A stretch of DNA of 64,000 bases from Petrosia ficiformis (GCA_947044365.1 OX345636.1:10851809-10915808); one strand, 5' to 3'. Positions 48,205 to 59,120 are shown, counted from the first letter of the stretch. The notes: generated from the sequence alone by a model not told the origin. Numbers and translations are program-made.

Positions 48205-48385
48205 TAGTCTATATTATCAGACAAGTACATTGAAAGCGAAAAGCAAAATTAATGTGAACACAACTGCATAGCTGAATGTTGGTTATAGTTTAATAATACG
48301 AGGAATGTAAATCCATAATATTTGATGGTCATAAGTAAATTCTCACTTCTGTGCTGTATGACTTCCCATAGTGCAGCCTGTTGTA
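48205..48385 (-). repeat. Inverted copy of the 45785-46075 repeat
   Basis: Reverse complement of the left repeat, including 'gatggtcataagtaaattct' and 'cttctgtgctgtatgacttc'. Marks the right border of the integrase/UBX block. Confidence 0.8.
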
Positions 48386-48389
48386 GACT

Positions 48390-48600
48390 ATTATTTGAAG
48401 ACTTAACATGTTTATATTGTTTAGTCATGTATGTCATTGTATTGCATATATATTATTGGCTCTGGTAGCCCTGATTTTATGTTGCTGCTGTTTGTATATA
48501 AGTAAGAGTACTTTGTCTTATTTGGTTTGAAAATAGATATACTCTGAAGTAAATATTGTTGTTGAAAACACATTAATTGGCGATGAGGTCAGTACGGACT
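48390..48600 (+). other. Probable LTR end and primer-binding region of a Ty3/gypsy element
   Basis: 'tataagtaagagtactttgt' and an AT-rich stretch precede 'aattggcgatgaggtc' 30 bp before the gag ATG. 'TTGGCGAYGAGG' after an LTR is a layout I know from several gypsy lineages. The matching 3' LTR is not found near 50624, so the element is incomplete. Confidence 0.4.
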
Positions 48601-48601
48601 C

Positions 48602-50624
48602 ATGGCTGTTCAAAGTTTTGGCCCGTTTGATGGTGCGGAAGAGGACTGGAGGTCCTATACAGAGAGGTTAGGACAGTACTTCATAGCGAATCAGATCACG
48701 GGTGAGGAAAGGAAGCGTGCGTTCCTGTTGAGTATATGTGGCCCACAGACCTACCAGCTTATGAGAAATATTTTGGCACCTACTGCCAAACCAGAAGACA
48801 AGAACTTCGAGGAGCTGGTTAGTCTAGTGGAGAGACACAAGAATCCGAAGCCATCAGTGATAGTTTGCAGATACAATTTTAATTCTCGTACCAGGAAGCC
48901 AGAAGAAACAGTGGCGGAATATGTGGCGGAGTTGCGAAAATTGGCAGAGTACTGTGCATTTGGAAGTGACGTGGAAGACATGCTCAGAGATAGGATCGTG
49001 TGTGGTATCAGTGATACTAGGCTTCAAAAGAGACTTTTAACGGAGAAGGATCTAACATATAAGTCTGCTTTAGAGCTGGCACAGTCCTGGGAAGCAGCCG
49101 AGCTGAATGCAAAGGACATTCAAAAGCAGCCAAGTGGAATGAATTTGTATAGAGTATTTCAAGATAATCGCAGCACAACTTGTTATCGATGTGGTGGTCA
49201 GCACTTCCCCCAAAGTTGCAAGTTCAAGCAAGTCAGATGTCATGCCTGCCAGAAGACGGGTCACCTTGCTAGAGTCTGTCGCAGTAGAACAGAGATTCGA
49301 GCAGAGAGTTCCCTTCCTCATAGACGACAACATACGCCTAAAGAGTTTCACAAAACTCATTGCGTTGATTCGAAATTGGAGCAACAGCTGGAAGAGGAGG
49401 AAGAGGAATGGACTTACTCATTGTTTAGAGTGAAAGGAAGTGGAGGAAGCAAACCAATAATTGTGACTGTAATTGTACATGGAACTGAACTTGTGATGGA
49501 ATTGGACACAGGAGCATCCAGATCAATAATTAGTGAACGAACATATGAGCAGCTCAGGAAGAATGGCGCTCCATCGCTGGAATCATCTGTTATCAAACTA
49601 CGTACGTACACTGGAGAACAGCTGTCAGTACTGGGAACACTGTCAGTGCCTGTCACCTATCAAGACCCAACATATCAAGGATTTGGATCTCTTGGTGGTG
49701 AAAGGAGATGGCCCTAGCCTTTTTGGCCGAAATTGGTTGGACAGAGTGAGATTAGATTGGTCTAATATATATAAAATCCGATCAGACCTTTTTGGCCGAA
49801 ATTGGTTGGACAGAGTGAGATTAGATTGGTCTAATATATATAAAATCCGATCAGAGTCGCAGTCAAGATTGCAGTCCATACTACAGGGGTTCCAGTCACT
49901 TTTTGGCGAGGATTTGGGAGAGGCCAGGAATTTCTCAGCTAAAATCTGTTGCTAAAGACGAGAAACCGCGTTTCTATCGCCCTCGAAGAGTTCCCTATTC
50001 CTTAAAAAATAAGGTTGAAGAAGAACTCGATCGTCTGGAAAAACAAGGTGTCATAGAACCTTGCCAGTTCTCCGACTAGGCAGCACCCATTGTTCCTGTT
50101 CTTAAACAATATGGTCAAAATGCTCCCATCTATTACATATTTGGGACACAGAATTTCTGCGGATGGTCTGCGCCCAAGTGAAGATAAAACTGCAGCCATC
50201 CGAAGCTCACCTGTTCCATTAAATGTATCTCAATTGAGATCATATCTAGGGGCAGTAAATTATTATCGTAAGTTTGTGCCCAATGTATCGAGCATTTTGG
50301 CTTTGTTGTATCATTTATTACAGCAAGATGTCAAATGGCCTATATTGTCTCGTGTGAGAGACAGTGTTGAAAGGCTGGGTTGGGAGATACTACTGATCCC
50401 GAATTGCAACCTTATCATCGAAAAAGGATGGGAAAGAGAGAGTGTTCAAAGGTGATTCCGTATACATTAGAGATCTTCCAAACAACAAAGGATGGTTACC
50501 TGGTGTTGTGTCTAAGAGTGAAGGACAATCTTACCAAGTGATCTTAACAGATGGAAGGATAGTTCGACGTCATGTTGACCACATACAAAATAATCTGCAT
50601 CTATCTCGTCTATTTTTGCAGTGA
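48602..50624 (+). pseudogene. Decayed Ty3/gypsy gag-pol
   Basis: The gag frame (48602-49717) has a capsid-like helical region, two CCHC knuckles (CYRCGGQHFPQSC, CHACQKTGHLARVC) and a retropepsin site LDTGAS. Frame is then lost. The early pol piece FGRNWLDRVRLDWSN occurs twice because of a 69-bp tandem duplication (49718-49855). A start of RT (EEELDRLEKQGVIEPCQF) is followed by an in-frame stop near 50078. Most of RT is missing; a later piece ITYLGHRISADGLRP ... YLGAVNYYRKFVP joins directly to an integrase C-terminal piece (KGDSVYIRDLPNNKGWLPG). It is an internally deleted, multiply frameshifted relic. Confidence 0.85.
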
Positions 50625-51063
50625 GAAAATCACATATGTCACTGCAAGACATACACTGTACTTCGTCTTTCGTAGTAATTTTTACACACGTGTTGCCGTC
50701 CAATTCGCTAAGCGATCGCGAATTCGCGAAGTGGGCGGCAACGTCAGACTAATATTATACGACGTCGCCTAGTATACACGAGTCGGGTAACAGGACGTCG
50801 TGTAATAGTTACACGACGTCGCGTAATTGTTACATGACGTCATATATGACGATGTGTCACAAATGATTTTTGATACGTTTGGCGTGCCATAAGAGCGCTT
50901 CTAACAATCTCTCGACTACATGCCATTTAATTAATTTTGCATAATTAGGGGGCGTAGTTTGACACTCGCTATTTAGTTATTATAATATCCAGTGCACGGA
51001 TTTTCATTGTTTGCGTGGGAGTTTCACTCTCCTACCCTCTCGTTTTTTTTTTATGGGCTCCTG
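50600..51063. repeat. Right arm of the long inverted-repeat element
   Basis: Mirrors the left arm: 'tttttgcagtgagaaaatca', 'gctaagcgatcgcgaattcg', five GACGTC motifs with 'ttacacgacgtcg', 'cgtttggcgtgcc', then the terminal 70 bp. It is about 0.9 kb shorter than the left arm. Confidence 0.8.
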
Positions 51064-51474
51064 TGCAAATGCAGATCTACGCTCGAGAATGCGTGGGCGG
51101 GGAAGCTCTATCCAGCCAGCGGTACCAGTCTATTGTAGTCAGGCATGGCCTGACACCACGCGGAAGAACGGAGGGTCAGGACCGGTGTCACGAAAATTAT
51201 GGTCCTGCAAAAATCTGGTCCCCGGACCGAAAATTGCAGTCCTGGGGGAGTGAATATAACGGTCCTCTTTGAAAATATTGTTCCCCTCGTTTCATTCGAG
51301 CTAACGCGGAACGGAAGATAAGTTTAACGTCGGTGATATCTCAAATACTCATGCATTAATTCTCTCAACAGTCACAAAATAATAATTATTATTACATAAA
51401 ATAATAATTCAACGTTCTAAATCACAAATTTCTAATTTCCAAATAAATAAAGAATCCAAATAAACTAATTTTGC

Positions 51475-53035
51475 AAATAAACAGAGATTCCATCATCGTA
51501 TGAACTTCCTCTTTGTTTAATTAACATCTGTATAAACACCTGAAAATACACCATACAGTAATTAAAATATACATGGTTAATATCGCATGTGCATACCTCA
51601 GGAAATAGGATGTCAACAACTAATCCAAAGACATTTTCACATTCTCTTTGTTGCTCATCTTCCACCAAAGAACTTAAAATTCTGAAAGCTTCATCTAACT
51701 AATTGGCCAAAAATTATAAAATAAAAATCTAGATCTATAATAAAGTGACTAACATCATCATCTGTAAGATAATGATGAGCAATTCCAAATGACGCACTCT
51801 TCATCCTTGCTCTTTCTTTGTTAGAAAGAGTCATGTATCTGTCTGAGAAAGGAGTTATTCGCTTTCCTTTGATGATATCAATTAATAACTGCTGTAATAT
51901 TGTGAAAAAATGATGTAGATATACGGTATCCAGTAAAACAAAAAGATGCATTCTACTTTATTTTCTGAAACTGCTTTTTGAAAATCATTAATTGACAATG
52001 AGCCGGCACCTGAAAATATATGCTTGTACATTTAACAGTGTTTATTGCATTCGTCTACAAACCACGAATCCTTCCGTTGATTTTGACAGTGAATCCGAAT
52101 TTTTTTAATTCATGTAATGTGTCATTATGTGCTAACTCTCTATAATAATAACAGAATACTATATAAATATTATGCATGGAAACTACCTTTTTGGGAAACT
52201 ATCAAATATGGTTTGCAGTAGCCACTGCCTCATCATATGAGAAGATGTCTGTAATATAGTGATGGAATCAACTATAACATACCTGAAGTAACAATTATAT
52301 TTACCTCAAAATTCAAATCTTCATCATGTATGATACACTCCATGAACTATATATTATGTGGACTATTAATTATGATTGATGTAAAACATACCTTGCAAGT
52401 AAAAACACCACAATCATCACCATTATTTTGTAGTGGTACATTCTAAACATAACAATCATATTGGAAAATAAAAATATATATAGAATGTTATAAAAACAAC
52501 AGATGTATATGGATTAACCTTGTTAATAAAGTTATATGTAAGTAGGTCTGGCAGTAAATGTGAAAGTTTCCTGAAACAGCATAAAATAGATTTGTGGAGA
52601 TAAAAGTATGATTTCGTAAATTGTTTACTGTATGTGTGTATGATTCATTTGCCGCCAAATGAATCATACACACATACAGATTTTTGAAAGGGATAAATAG
52701 CCTAAAAATTTTATTGCATTGATAACTATTATTAAGACAGAAATGAACTATTAAGCATACACATAGGCACCAATGGCTGTTGAGACAGCAAGGGAAGAGT
52801 GTACCAAAATTGCTACCTAATCCTTCCTAAAAGAAAATATTGAAGTACTTGTCAATGTTGTCAAACTTGTTTGACATCAACTTCACCAAAACATAAGAAG
52901 GTACGATCTCCATTAGCTGATCATTTCAACAAAAGAATCAAGTTTTCAAAATTGATTCATCGCATGTTTATTTGATTACTTACCAAAGTTTCTTTACTAA
53001 GAACCTTTGCAGCATAGTTCACAACCTGCAGAAGA
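51475..53035 (-). CDS. Ulp1-type (C48) protease-like gene inside the nested element
   Basis: A string of small exons with GT/AG borders on the reverse strand: about 53024-52983 (VVNYAAKVLSKETL), 52575-52519 (KLSHLLPDLLTYNFINK), 52442-52392 (NVPLQNNGDDCGVFTCK), about 52350-52308 (FMECIIHDEDLNFE), about 52250-52194 (TSSHMMRQWLLQTIFDSFPK), about 52144-52068, and further ones through 51751 and 51601 to a stop at 51475. 'P-x-Q-x-N-x-x-D-C-G-V-F' is the active-site Cys/Gln signature of Ulp1/SENP SUMO proteases. The catalytic His and Asp exons are not located. C48 proteases are frequent transposon cargo (Mutator-like, Zisupton and others). Some junction phases remain unverified, so it may be partly decayed. 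Confidence 0.55.
52629..52679. repeat. Perfect 51-bp hairpin within the nested element
   Basis: 'ctgtatgtgtgtatgattca' and its complement surround 'ccgc'. It sits between Ulp1-like exons, in an intron. Confidence 0.9.
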
Positions 53036-53305
53036 ATACGTGGCTGTCGGGTGCGTCAACGACTTGCCGTGGGGGACCCTTTTTTATCGAGGAGGACCAT
53101 CATTTTTGAAACGTCAGTGTACGTTTTTGGTCCCCCGGACTGAAAATTTCTGTCCGGGGACCAGATGTTTGGGGGGACCATAATTTTCGTGACACCGGTA
53201 CGAATATTGAATTTGTTCTGCTGCAGGATTTCTGCAGCAGAGGAAGTGACGTATTTAACCAGTAATAAAGTTATAATTTAACCCTTAATTAAATGCGCTA
53301 AAATT

Positions 53306-53790
53306 ATGGATGCTGTAGTGGAAGAAGTGTGTGTTAAGCTAGGGTACAATTTGAAGGATAAGCAAAGAAAAGTGATACTAAGTTTTGTGAAAGGTGAAGA
53401 TGTGTTTGTTGTGTTACCTACTGGCTTCGGGAAATCTCTAAGCTTCGCCTGTCTACCACTTATTTTTGATCGAGTCAGAGAAGACGGTTTATCATCTATC
53501 ATCATCATAATTACTCCACTGATTGCTATCATGAAAGACCAGGTAAGTTTGCAGGTATACAGTTGGTATTTATTTACTATTTTGACTAGGTTTGTGCATT
53601 TACGAAAAAAGGCTTAACAGTTGGATGTGTCTGTGGTGAAGATGATGACCAAGCTATGAAGGCAGACGTTGCAGTAGGAAAGTTCCAATTAGTCTATTTT
53701 ACTCCAGAGGGTTTGCTCTTCTTATTGTTTAGTAATATGGAAGGATACAATCATCACCTTCATAGTGTGCCACCTGACATTTGCTGTGAT
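53306..53790 (+). pseudogene. RecQ-like helicase N-lobe fragment
   Basis: Two exons, 53306-53542 (donor CAG|gtaagt) and 53590-53790 (acceptor tag|GTT), both phase 0. Exon 1 has a RecQ-type motif 0/Q region (NLKDKQRKVILSF), Walker A LPTGFGKSLSF and motif Ia TPLIAIMKDQ. Exon 2 has VYFTPEGLLF. The DEAH box, C-terminal RecA lobe and RQC region are absent before the element's right TIR. RecQ-like genes are multicopy in sponge and cnidarian genomes; here a piece is carried by a MULE-like element. Confidence 0.78.
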
Positions 53791-53822
53791 GTATGTAAAC
53801 ATTTATTACAAGAAACATAAGA

Positions 53823-54035
53823 TTATTTTATTTTTGTATAATAGTTAGCTGACAACAAAACATTTTCGGCTATATAATTATGTGTTTTAATCCAGGATAA
53901 AAGCTCTTTCTCTTGTTTATGTATTAAATACTTGGGTCTATAACAGGAAGAGCTAAGCATATTGTACCTATTGGTGCTACAGTAACTTATATCTTTTCCA
54001 CAACCATAGCAAAACAAAGTTGTTTTGGTCGCCAT
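53823..54035 (-). CDS. Short Cys-containing frame next to the right TIR
   Basis: Begins MATKTTLFCYGCGKDISYCS immediately inside the right TIR and has a donor-like 'CAATAG|gtacaa' after about 23 codons. It could be the first exon of the MULE-like element's own - strand gene, with the rest lost or displaced by the nested insertion. No family is recognised beyond a possible Cys-rich finger. Confidence 0.3.
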   Translation of the reverse strand: MATKTTLFCYGCGKDISYCSTNRYNMLSSSCYRPKYLIHKQEKELLSWIKTHNYIAENVLLSANYYTKIK

Positions 54036-54550
54036 GTGTTATGTGACACGTGCATCAGCTCCACCCAGCCCCACCCGAAGCAATATAAGGGCAGAACAAA
54101 TTCGTACCGGTCCTGACCCTCCGTTCTTCCGCGTGGGTCAGGCCATGCCTGACTAAGTCTATTGTGCTTATGTCAACAATTTGTAACGCCCACATATTTG
54201 ATGTATTAAAAGAACCCAAAATGAGAAATGAACCGGTTAGTTGGACTGGATAAGATACCGCATTTTAACCCCTACAGTACGCGATACTTATTATTAACCC
54301 ATACTACACAGGAGGATTTCGCGAGGGTCTGCTACCTTCCATGGGTGTGGCTGCACAAAAGTTATTACTAACTCGAGGAGCACGCTCGCTCGAATTTATT
54401 GAAAGTTTTGTTACTCATGTAGGAAAGAGCTTTATAGTTATCCTCTCTACAATGTTTCCAAGTTAAAAGACTACTAAACATCATCTTTCAGTGCTGGAAT
54501 TACCGTAAGGAGTGAAATATAACGCAATTTTATAATTTACAAGTGACAAC

Positions 54551-54721
54551 TCTGAGCAATCAATAATCGGCCACGCCTTTTTGTAAATAGTACAGTGTTT
54601 AATAATTGGAAGTATAATTTTTAGAATTTTTTGGTGACCAATAAAATTAGAAGAATTTATTATTTCCAATTGAACTCTATACTAATTACAAAAAGGTGTG
54701 GCCGATTATTGATTGCTCAGA
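54551..54721. mobile_element. 171-bp foldback element
   Basis: 'tctgagcaatcaataatcgg' continuing to 'ccacgcctttttgtaa' is mirrored at the far end. An inner pair ('taataattgga') forms a second stem. No target duplication identified. Confidence 0.82.
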
Positions 54722-55489
54722 ATGGCCCAGATAGTTGAATACAAAAAATCAGTCAAGCAACTTTAAGAGACGAGATTTGGTTTATGACTAGAGTAGATGT
54801 TGTTGCAGCTTATGGTACAGTAACCATTTATTTCCAGCAGTTCTATAAGACGTATGGATAGCTGTCCGTCAATATATTAATTTTTCCGATCATAGGCGAG
54901 TCCGAATTTCATTTTTGCAAGCTTATAACTCTAAGACCAAGCAAGCGATCGTCATGAAACTTGGTATGCAGAGATATTACTTAGTATACTTTCTTACTAT
55001 GGTGTAGTAATTCCAGTTGCAGTGGTAGAGAGAGCGCTATAGCGTCCGATTATTGGTGGTGTCCGATAATTGACACTTTACTCTAATTTGATAATGTCTA
55101 CGGTTGGCCACTGAGAGTTTATGGTTCATCACTTTGCAGAAGTAAATTTGTAAGTTTAAAATAATGTTGTTTTGGTTAAAATAAGTAATCAGTTTGATGA
55201 AAATAATGCTGTAAATAACTAAGCCCACCATCTGCAAAAGAACAGAGTGGGGCATTCATGAAGCAATAATTATGTTTATAAATTTTAACTTGTTCCAAGT
55301 ACTCTGTAGAGTTAGTGTATGCAACCGTATTATTGTTCGAAGGATACTAACTTCGTAAATCTAGTATGGTGTATTATTAAAGCAGTCCATAGTTTTCCAA
55401 CTTACGACATCACTTAGGTAAGCAGTTATCTTGGTTTCAGTAATGCCTACATTTGTATTACATTATTTATCATGAACAATTATTTGGTA
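54722..55489. other. Intergenic, nothing recognised
   Basis: No exon or repeat that I can support. 'gtccgattattggtggtgtc' near 55045 echoes the neighbouring foldback. Confidence 0.35.
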
Positions 55490-57540
55490 TATGGTAATTG
55501 TTGGACTAGATTTGTTTTCCATCCAATCAGATTTGTCGTAATTGGGTTTATTGGAAGTGTTTCAAGTAGTTTGAATAAATACACTCTCTGAGTTTCATTA
55601 TCCACACCTATAATTAATTATTATTTGTTAGAACACATGAAGGTGGAAAGCTAAGGACTGGATTGGTATTACATTGCATTTGATATAGAAAAGTTTGTGA
55701 TTTCAATAATTATTATATGCATAATGAACCATATAAATAAATACTTGCAAGAGTTTCAGAGCTTTCATGACTTGGATTTCAGTAATAACAATAACTATTA
55801 TTATACTGATAATCATATAACATACTATGTACTTATGGAGAGAGGACCAGATTCATTATCCATTCATTATGAGTAAATTATCTTTTCACTTTTAAGCTTA
55901 TTTGAAGTGTTTGAATAGGTGCTCAATTCATAAAAAAACTACTCCTTCAGTGTCATCGTCAATGGGTGTTCAATCTAATACAATATCTACTGTCTTTGAC
56001 TTTCAATATTGTCACAATCTATACTGGATATATCGCATCTGTGCATAACAATACACGAAGTTCCAAAGCTATCGACCTGATTCGCATTACATAATAGGAA
56101 AGTTAGTGATTGCAATAGATCAGTATAGATAAATATATGCTTGCCAGAGATTCAAAGCTTTCAGAACTTGTATTTCAATAATAACTATTATTATACTGAC
56201 AATTATATAACGTACTATGTGCTTATGGAGTAAAGACCGGATTCATTATCCATTAATTATGATTAAATTGTTTTTGTTAACTGTTTTTCAATGGATATGA
56301 AGAGTTTCAACAGGTGTTCCATCTAATATAATAACTAGTCTCTTTGACTTTCCATGTTGTCACAATATGTACTTAAATTTCTTTAAAATATATGAAGTTG
56401 GAAAGCTATGGACCGGATTGGTATTACATAACATTAGATATAGGAAAGTTAGTAATTTCAACTATTATGTGTAATGATCAGTATTAATAAATACTTGCCA
56501 GAGTTTCAAGCTTTTTAGACTTGTATTTCAGTAATAACAATTATTGTACTGAGAATTACATAACATACTATGTACTTATGAAGTAAGGACCGGATTCATC
56601 TATCACTTATGAGTAAATCATCTTTTTACTTATTTGATGTGTTTCAATAGGTGTTCACAATAACTACTAGTACTCTCTTTGACTTTCAATGTTTTCACAA
56701 TCTTCTACTTAAATGTCTTTACAATGCCTTAAGTTTGAATGCTATGGACCGGATTGGTATTACATCACATTAGATATAGGAAAGTTAATGATAAATTTTT
56801 GTCAGGGTTTCAGGATTTCAGGACTTGTATTTCAGTAATGACTATTATTATACTCATAATTATATAACGTACTATTTACTCTTGGAGTAAGGACCGGATT
56901 CATTATCCATCATCTTTAAGCTTATTTGAAGTGTTTCAATGGGTGTTCAATCTAATACAATCACTGCACTCTGAGTTTTAATGTTGTCACAATCTGTACT
57001 TGAATTTCTGAAGCTGGAAAGCTATTGACTGGATTTGTATTACACATTAGATACACATGTATAAGAAAGATAGTGTTTGCAATTATATGTACATAAATAA
57101 GTACTTGGCAGAGTTTCAGAGGTGTTGAGATTTGTATTTGAATCTAACTATTATTATCATATAACACATTATCAGTTTCCATCCCTAATGAGTAAATTTT
57201 ATTTTATTTATTGGAAGTGTTTCAAGTGGTTTTGAATAACTGACTTTCAATATTATCTATACCTCTACCTATAATTATTTTTAGAATACATGAAGTTGGA
57301 AAGCTACGGACCAGATTTGTATTACATAATTCTAGGAAAGTTAGTGATTGTGATAGATGAGTATAAATAAATACTTTCCAGAGTTTCAGATTTGTATTTC
57401 AAGTGCAACTATTAATATTAGTGTTAAATTAATCTAATACAAAATGCATATGGATTAAGGAGTGGATTCATTTTTCCATCTATTATGAGTAATTCATCTT
57501 TGTTGTCTTTAAGCTTATTGGAAGAGTTTCAATATGTAAG
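55490..57540. repeat. Diverged satellite, six or seven units of about 280-410 bp
   Basis: Landmarks recur in the same order: 'gaagttggaaagctatggac', 'cggattggtattacat', 'aaataaatacttgccagag', 'gtatttcagtaataac', 'gtacttatggagtaagg', 'accggattcattatccat', 'aagtgtttcaataggtgttc'. Unit starts near 55650, 56060, 56394, 56733, 57010 and 57293. Indels vary unit length. No coding frame is conserved. Confidence 0.88.
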
Positions 57541-57902
57541 CTTTCCTTATAATTTATATCATTTAAGTGAACACATTGAGGGTTAATTTGCTTGACAATT
57601 CCTCAAGATACATGTAAGTATATTGCATACCCATGTGCATAATTAGTTGCTATAAAATGACAATTCAAAATTTTAGTGATTACATTTAGAAATTCACTAT
57701 CAAAATGGAACGAAGAAAGAGAAAAATTTTCTTTATAAATTTATTAGTAAATTATTAGCGATCTATAAATATATATATAGAAATGTTGTGGATTCTCGGT
57801 TGTTTCTGGAGGTGGGAAAGCTGCCAAACAAACAACAATGCAAACTCTTATTAAATCTTGCTTACATTATTCTTTGTAGTCCAGTTTCCTCATATATATC
57901 CA

Positions 57903-57984
57903 TTTTTATTGTAAAAATTTCAAAAAATATGGTAGAAGCTACTCTTAGCTTCTACCATATTTTTTGAAATTTTTACAATAAAAA
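57903..57984. repeat. Perfect 82-bp hairpin
   Basis: Arms of about 38 bp ('tttttattgtaaaaatttca' ... 'tggtagaagct') around 'actctt'. Likely a very recent foldback element. Confidence 0.92.
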
Positions 57985-58293
57985 CTATTTGCTGATTTTG
58001 ATTTTCATGGACCATACAACTAGTACCATATAGGTTCTAAACATTCGCTATTCCAAATTCGAAAATAATTAATTATTTATAAATTTTTGGTCATTGTTTA
58101 TTCTATTCTTTCATTAATTTTATAATATTCTAATTTTGGTATTCTCCTCTAAATTCGACATCACGTGCTGAGTTAAAAGGAGTGGACAGTGAGCGGCCAG
58201 GTAAGGAATTGTGTTTTAGTATTATCGATGATTACGTTGTAACTTGTAACCATGTAAGGCGCTTCAAGCCAGTCGTGGAAAACGTCAATTAAG

Positions 58294-58462
58294 TCACCAG
58301 AAAAAGATAACCACTACTTGTACTTCTCTCAGCGATATATCAGCTGTTTCTAGATCATCCATAGTCGCCACTACATCTCCAGCATCCGATAATAATACTT
58401 TTCCAGCGATGTAAAATTGATTTCTCCGCCCTCCAATTTCGGTGAAAATAATTATTTCCGGT
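58294..58462 (-). CDS. Unassigned ATG-less open frame, possible exon
   Basis: The frame reads FTEIGGRRNQFYIAGKVLLS, then DAGDVVATMDDLETADISL, then REVQVVVI before a stop; its composition is coding-like. Just upstream on the same strand 'ATTTTAGAG|gtaaatcg' is donor-like, but no acceptor or partner exon is identified. It could be a piece of a host gene or a transposon. No family is recognised. Confidence 0.3.
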
Positions 58463-58626
58463 TCAACGTGCTCGATTTACCTCTAAAATTCCCCATCCAA
58501 AATTCACTTGAAAGAATCCACTCTGGCGAATTTTTAGAACCTATACGGTATTTCAAATTAGGAAAGCAACAACAGTTTTAACAACCAAAATTACCGGATC
58601 TATGGAATAAATATAATATGACAAAA

Positions 58627-58706
58627 CAACCCTACATAAGCATCACTTCTTTGTTTTTTACTTTTGCTCTGGCGACGACTATATACATACTTATGTAGGG
58701 TTGTTA
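58627..58706. repeat. Short inverted repeat next to a dispersed repeat
   Basis: 'caaccctacataag' and 'cttatgtagggttg' surround about 50 bp. The following 58715-58830 matches the dispersed repeat at 8062-8150. Confidence 0.6.
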
Positions 58707-59120
58707 TGTGGAAGTGGATAGTTTAATGTTGTTGCTAAGGTACCATCCCAATCTTGTTTCTGTGCTTTTTCGGTTTTGATATCCCTACATACTATTCCAT
58801 TTTTAAAAATGTTTTTTATTATTCTTGTTTCAATTCTTTTTTTAAATGTCAGTATAATAATTTGCTGAAGTACCCCATTTCATAGTTGGATGTTATTCAA
58901 TGAATCAACAATACCTGGAACAGAGAAGGTTAGTCTGTAGTGTGTTTCAGTCAGTATCAAATGTGATGATTATTCTGTTTCATTCACAGCATTATTTTTT
59001 TATGTAGGAATATGGTGTCCAGAAGGAGACAGTACTCAAAGTTTACTGCAATATTATAATTATTTTTTATTAAAATTAATTTATATAATTTATATAATTA
59101 TATATATATACACATATATA

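Larger units (their letters stand above)
42510..51063. mobile_element. Long inverted-repeat composite element, about 8.55 kb
   Basis: The left end CAGGAGCCTATAAAAAAAC is mirrored at the right by the complement of CAGGAGCCCATAAAAAAAA, and homology continues (gaaactcccacgcaaacaat...). 'TGCAAAT' lies directly outside both ends, a likely 7-8-bp target duplication. Further in, both arms share 'ggcgtgcc', CGACGTC clusters and 'gcgatcgc...gaagtgg', down to about 43893 on the left and 50600 on the right. The left arm holds about 1 kb (42620-43650) absent from the right. That part includes a lysine-rich frame at 42573-42821 (PAKKKRKLLVAEIHKEEQD) and a frame at 43504-43719 (-), which may be remains of the element's own gene. 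Superfamily not determined. Confidence 0.72.
51187..53193. mobile_element. Nested element with 6-bp ACCGGT target duplication
   Basis: GTCACGAAAATTATGGTCC begins at 51187 and its exact complement ends at 53193. The sixmer ACCGGT lies immediately outside on both sides (51181-51186 and 53194-53199), and the outer TIR continues across as 'ggtcaggaccggt|acgaat', proving later insertion. Subterminal 'ggtccccggac' pieces are repeated and inverted. Carries the Ulp1-like gene on the reverse strand. Confidence 0.88.
51136..54155. mobile_element. MULE-like element with 9-bp target duplication
   Basis: TAGTCAGGCATGGCCTGAC...acgcggaagaacggagggtc at the left is mirrored at the right end (54085-54155). 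AGTCTATTG flanks both sides (51127-51135 and 54156-54164). Without the nested element 51187-53193 it is about 1 kb. It carries a RecQ N-lobe fragment (+) and a short - strand frame beginning MATKTTLFCYGCGKD. Nine-base duplications point to a Mutator-like mechanism; no transposase is seen. Confidence 0.85.
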
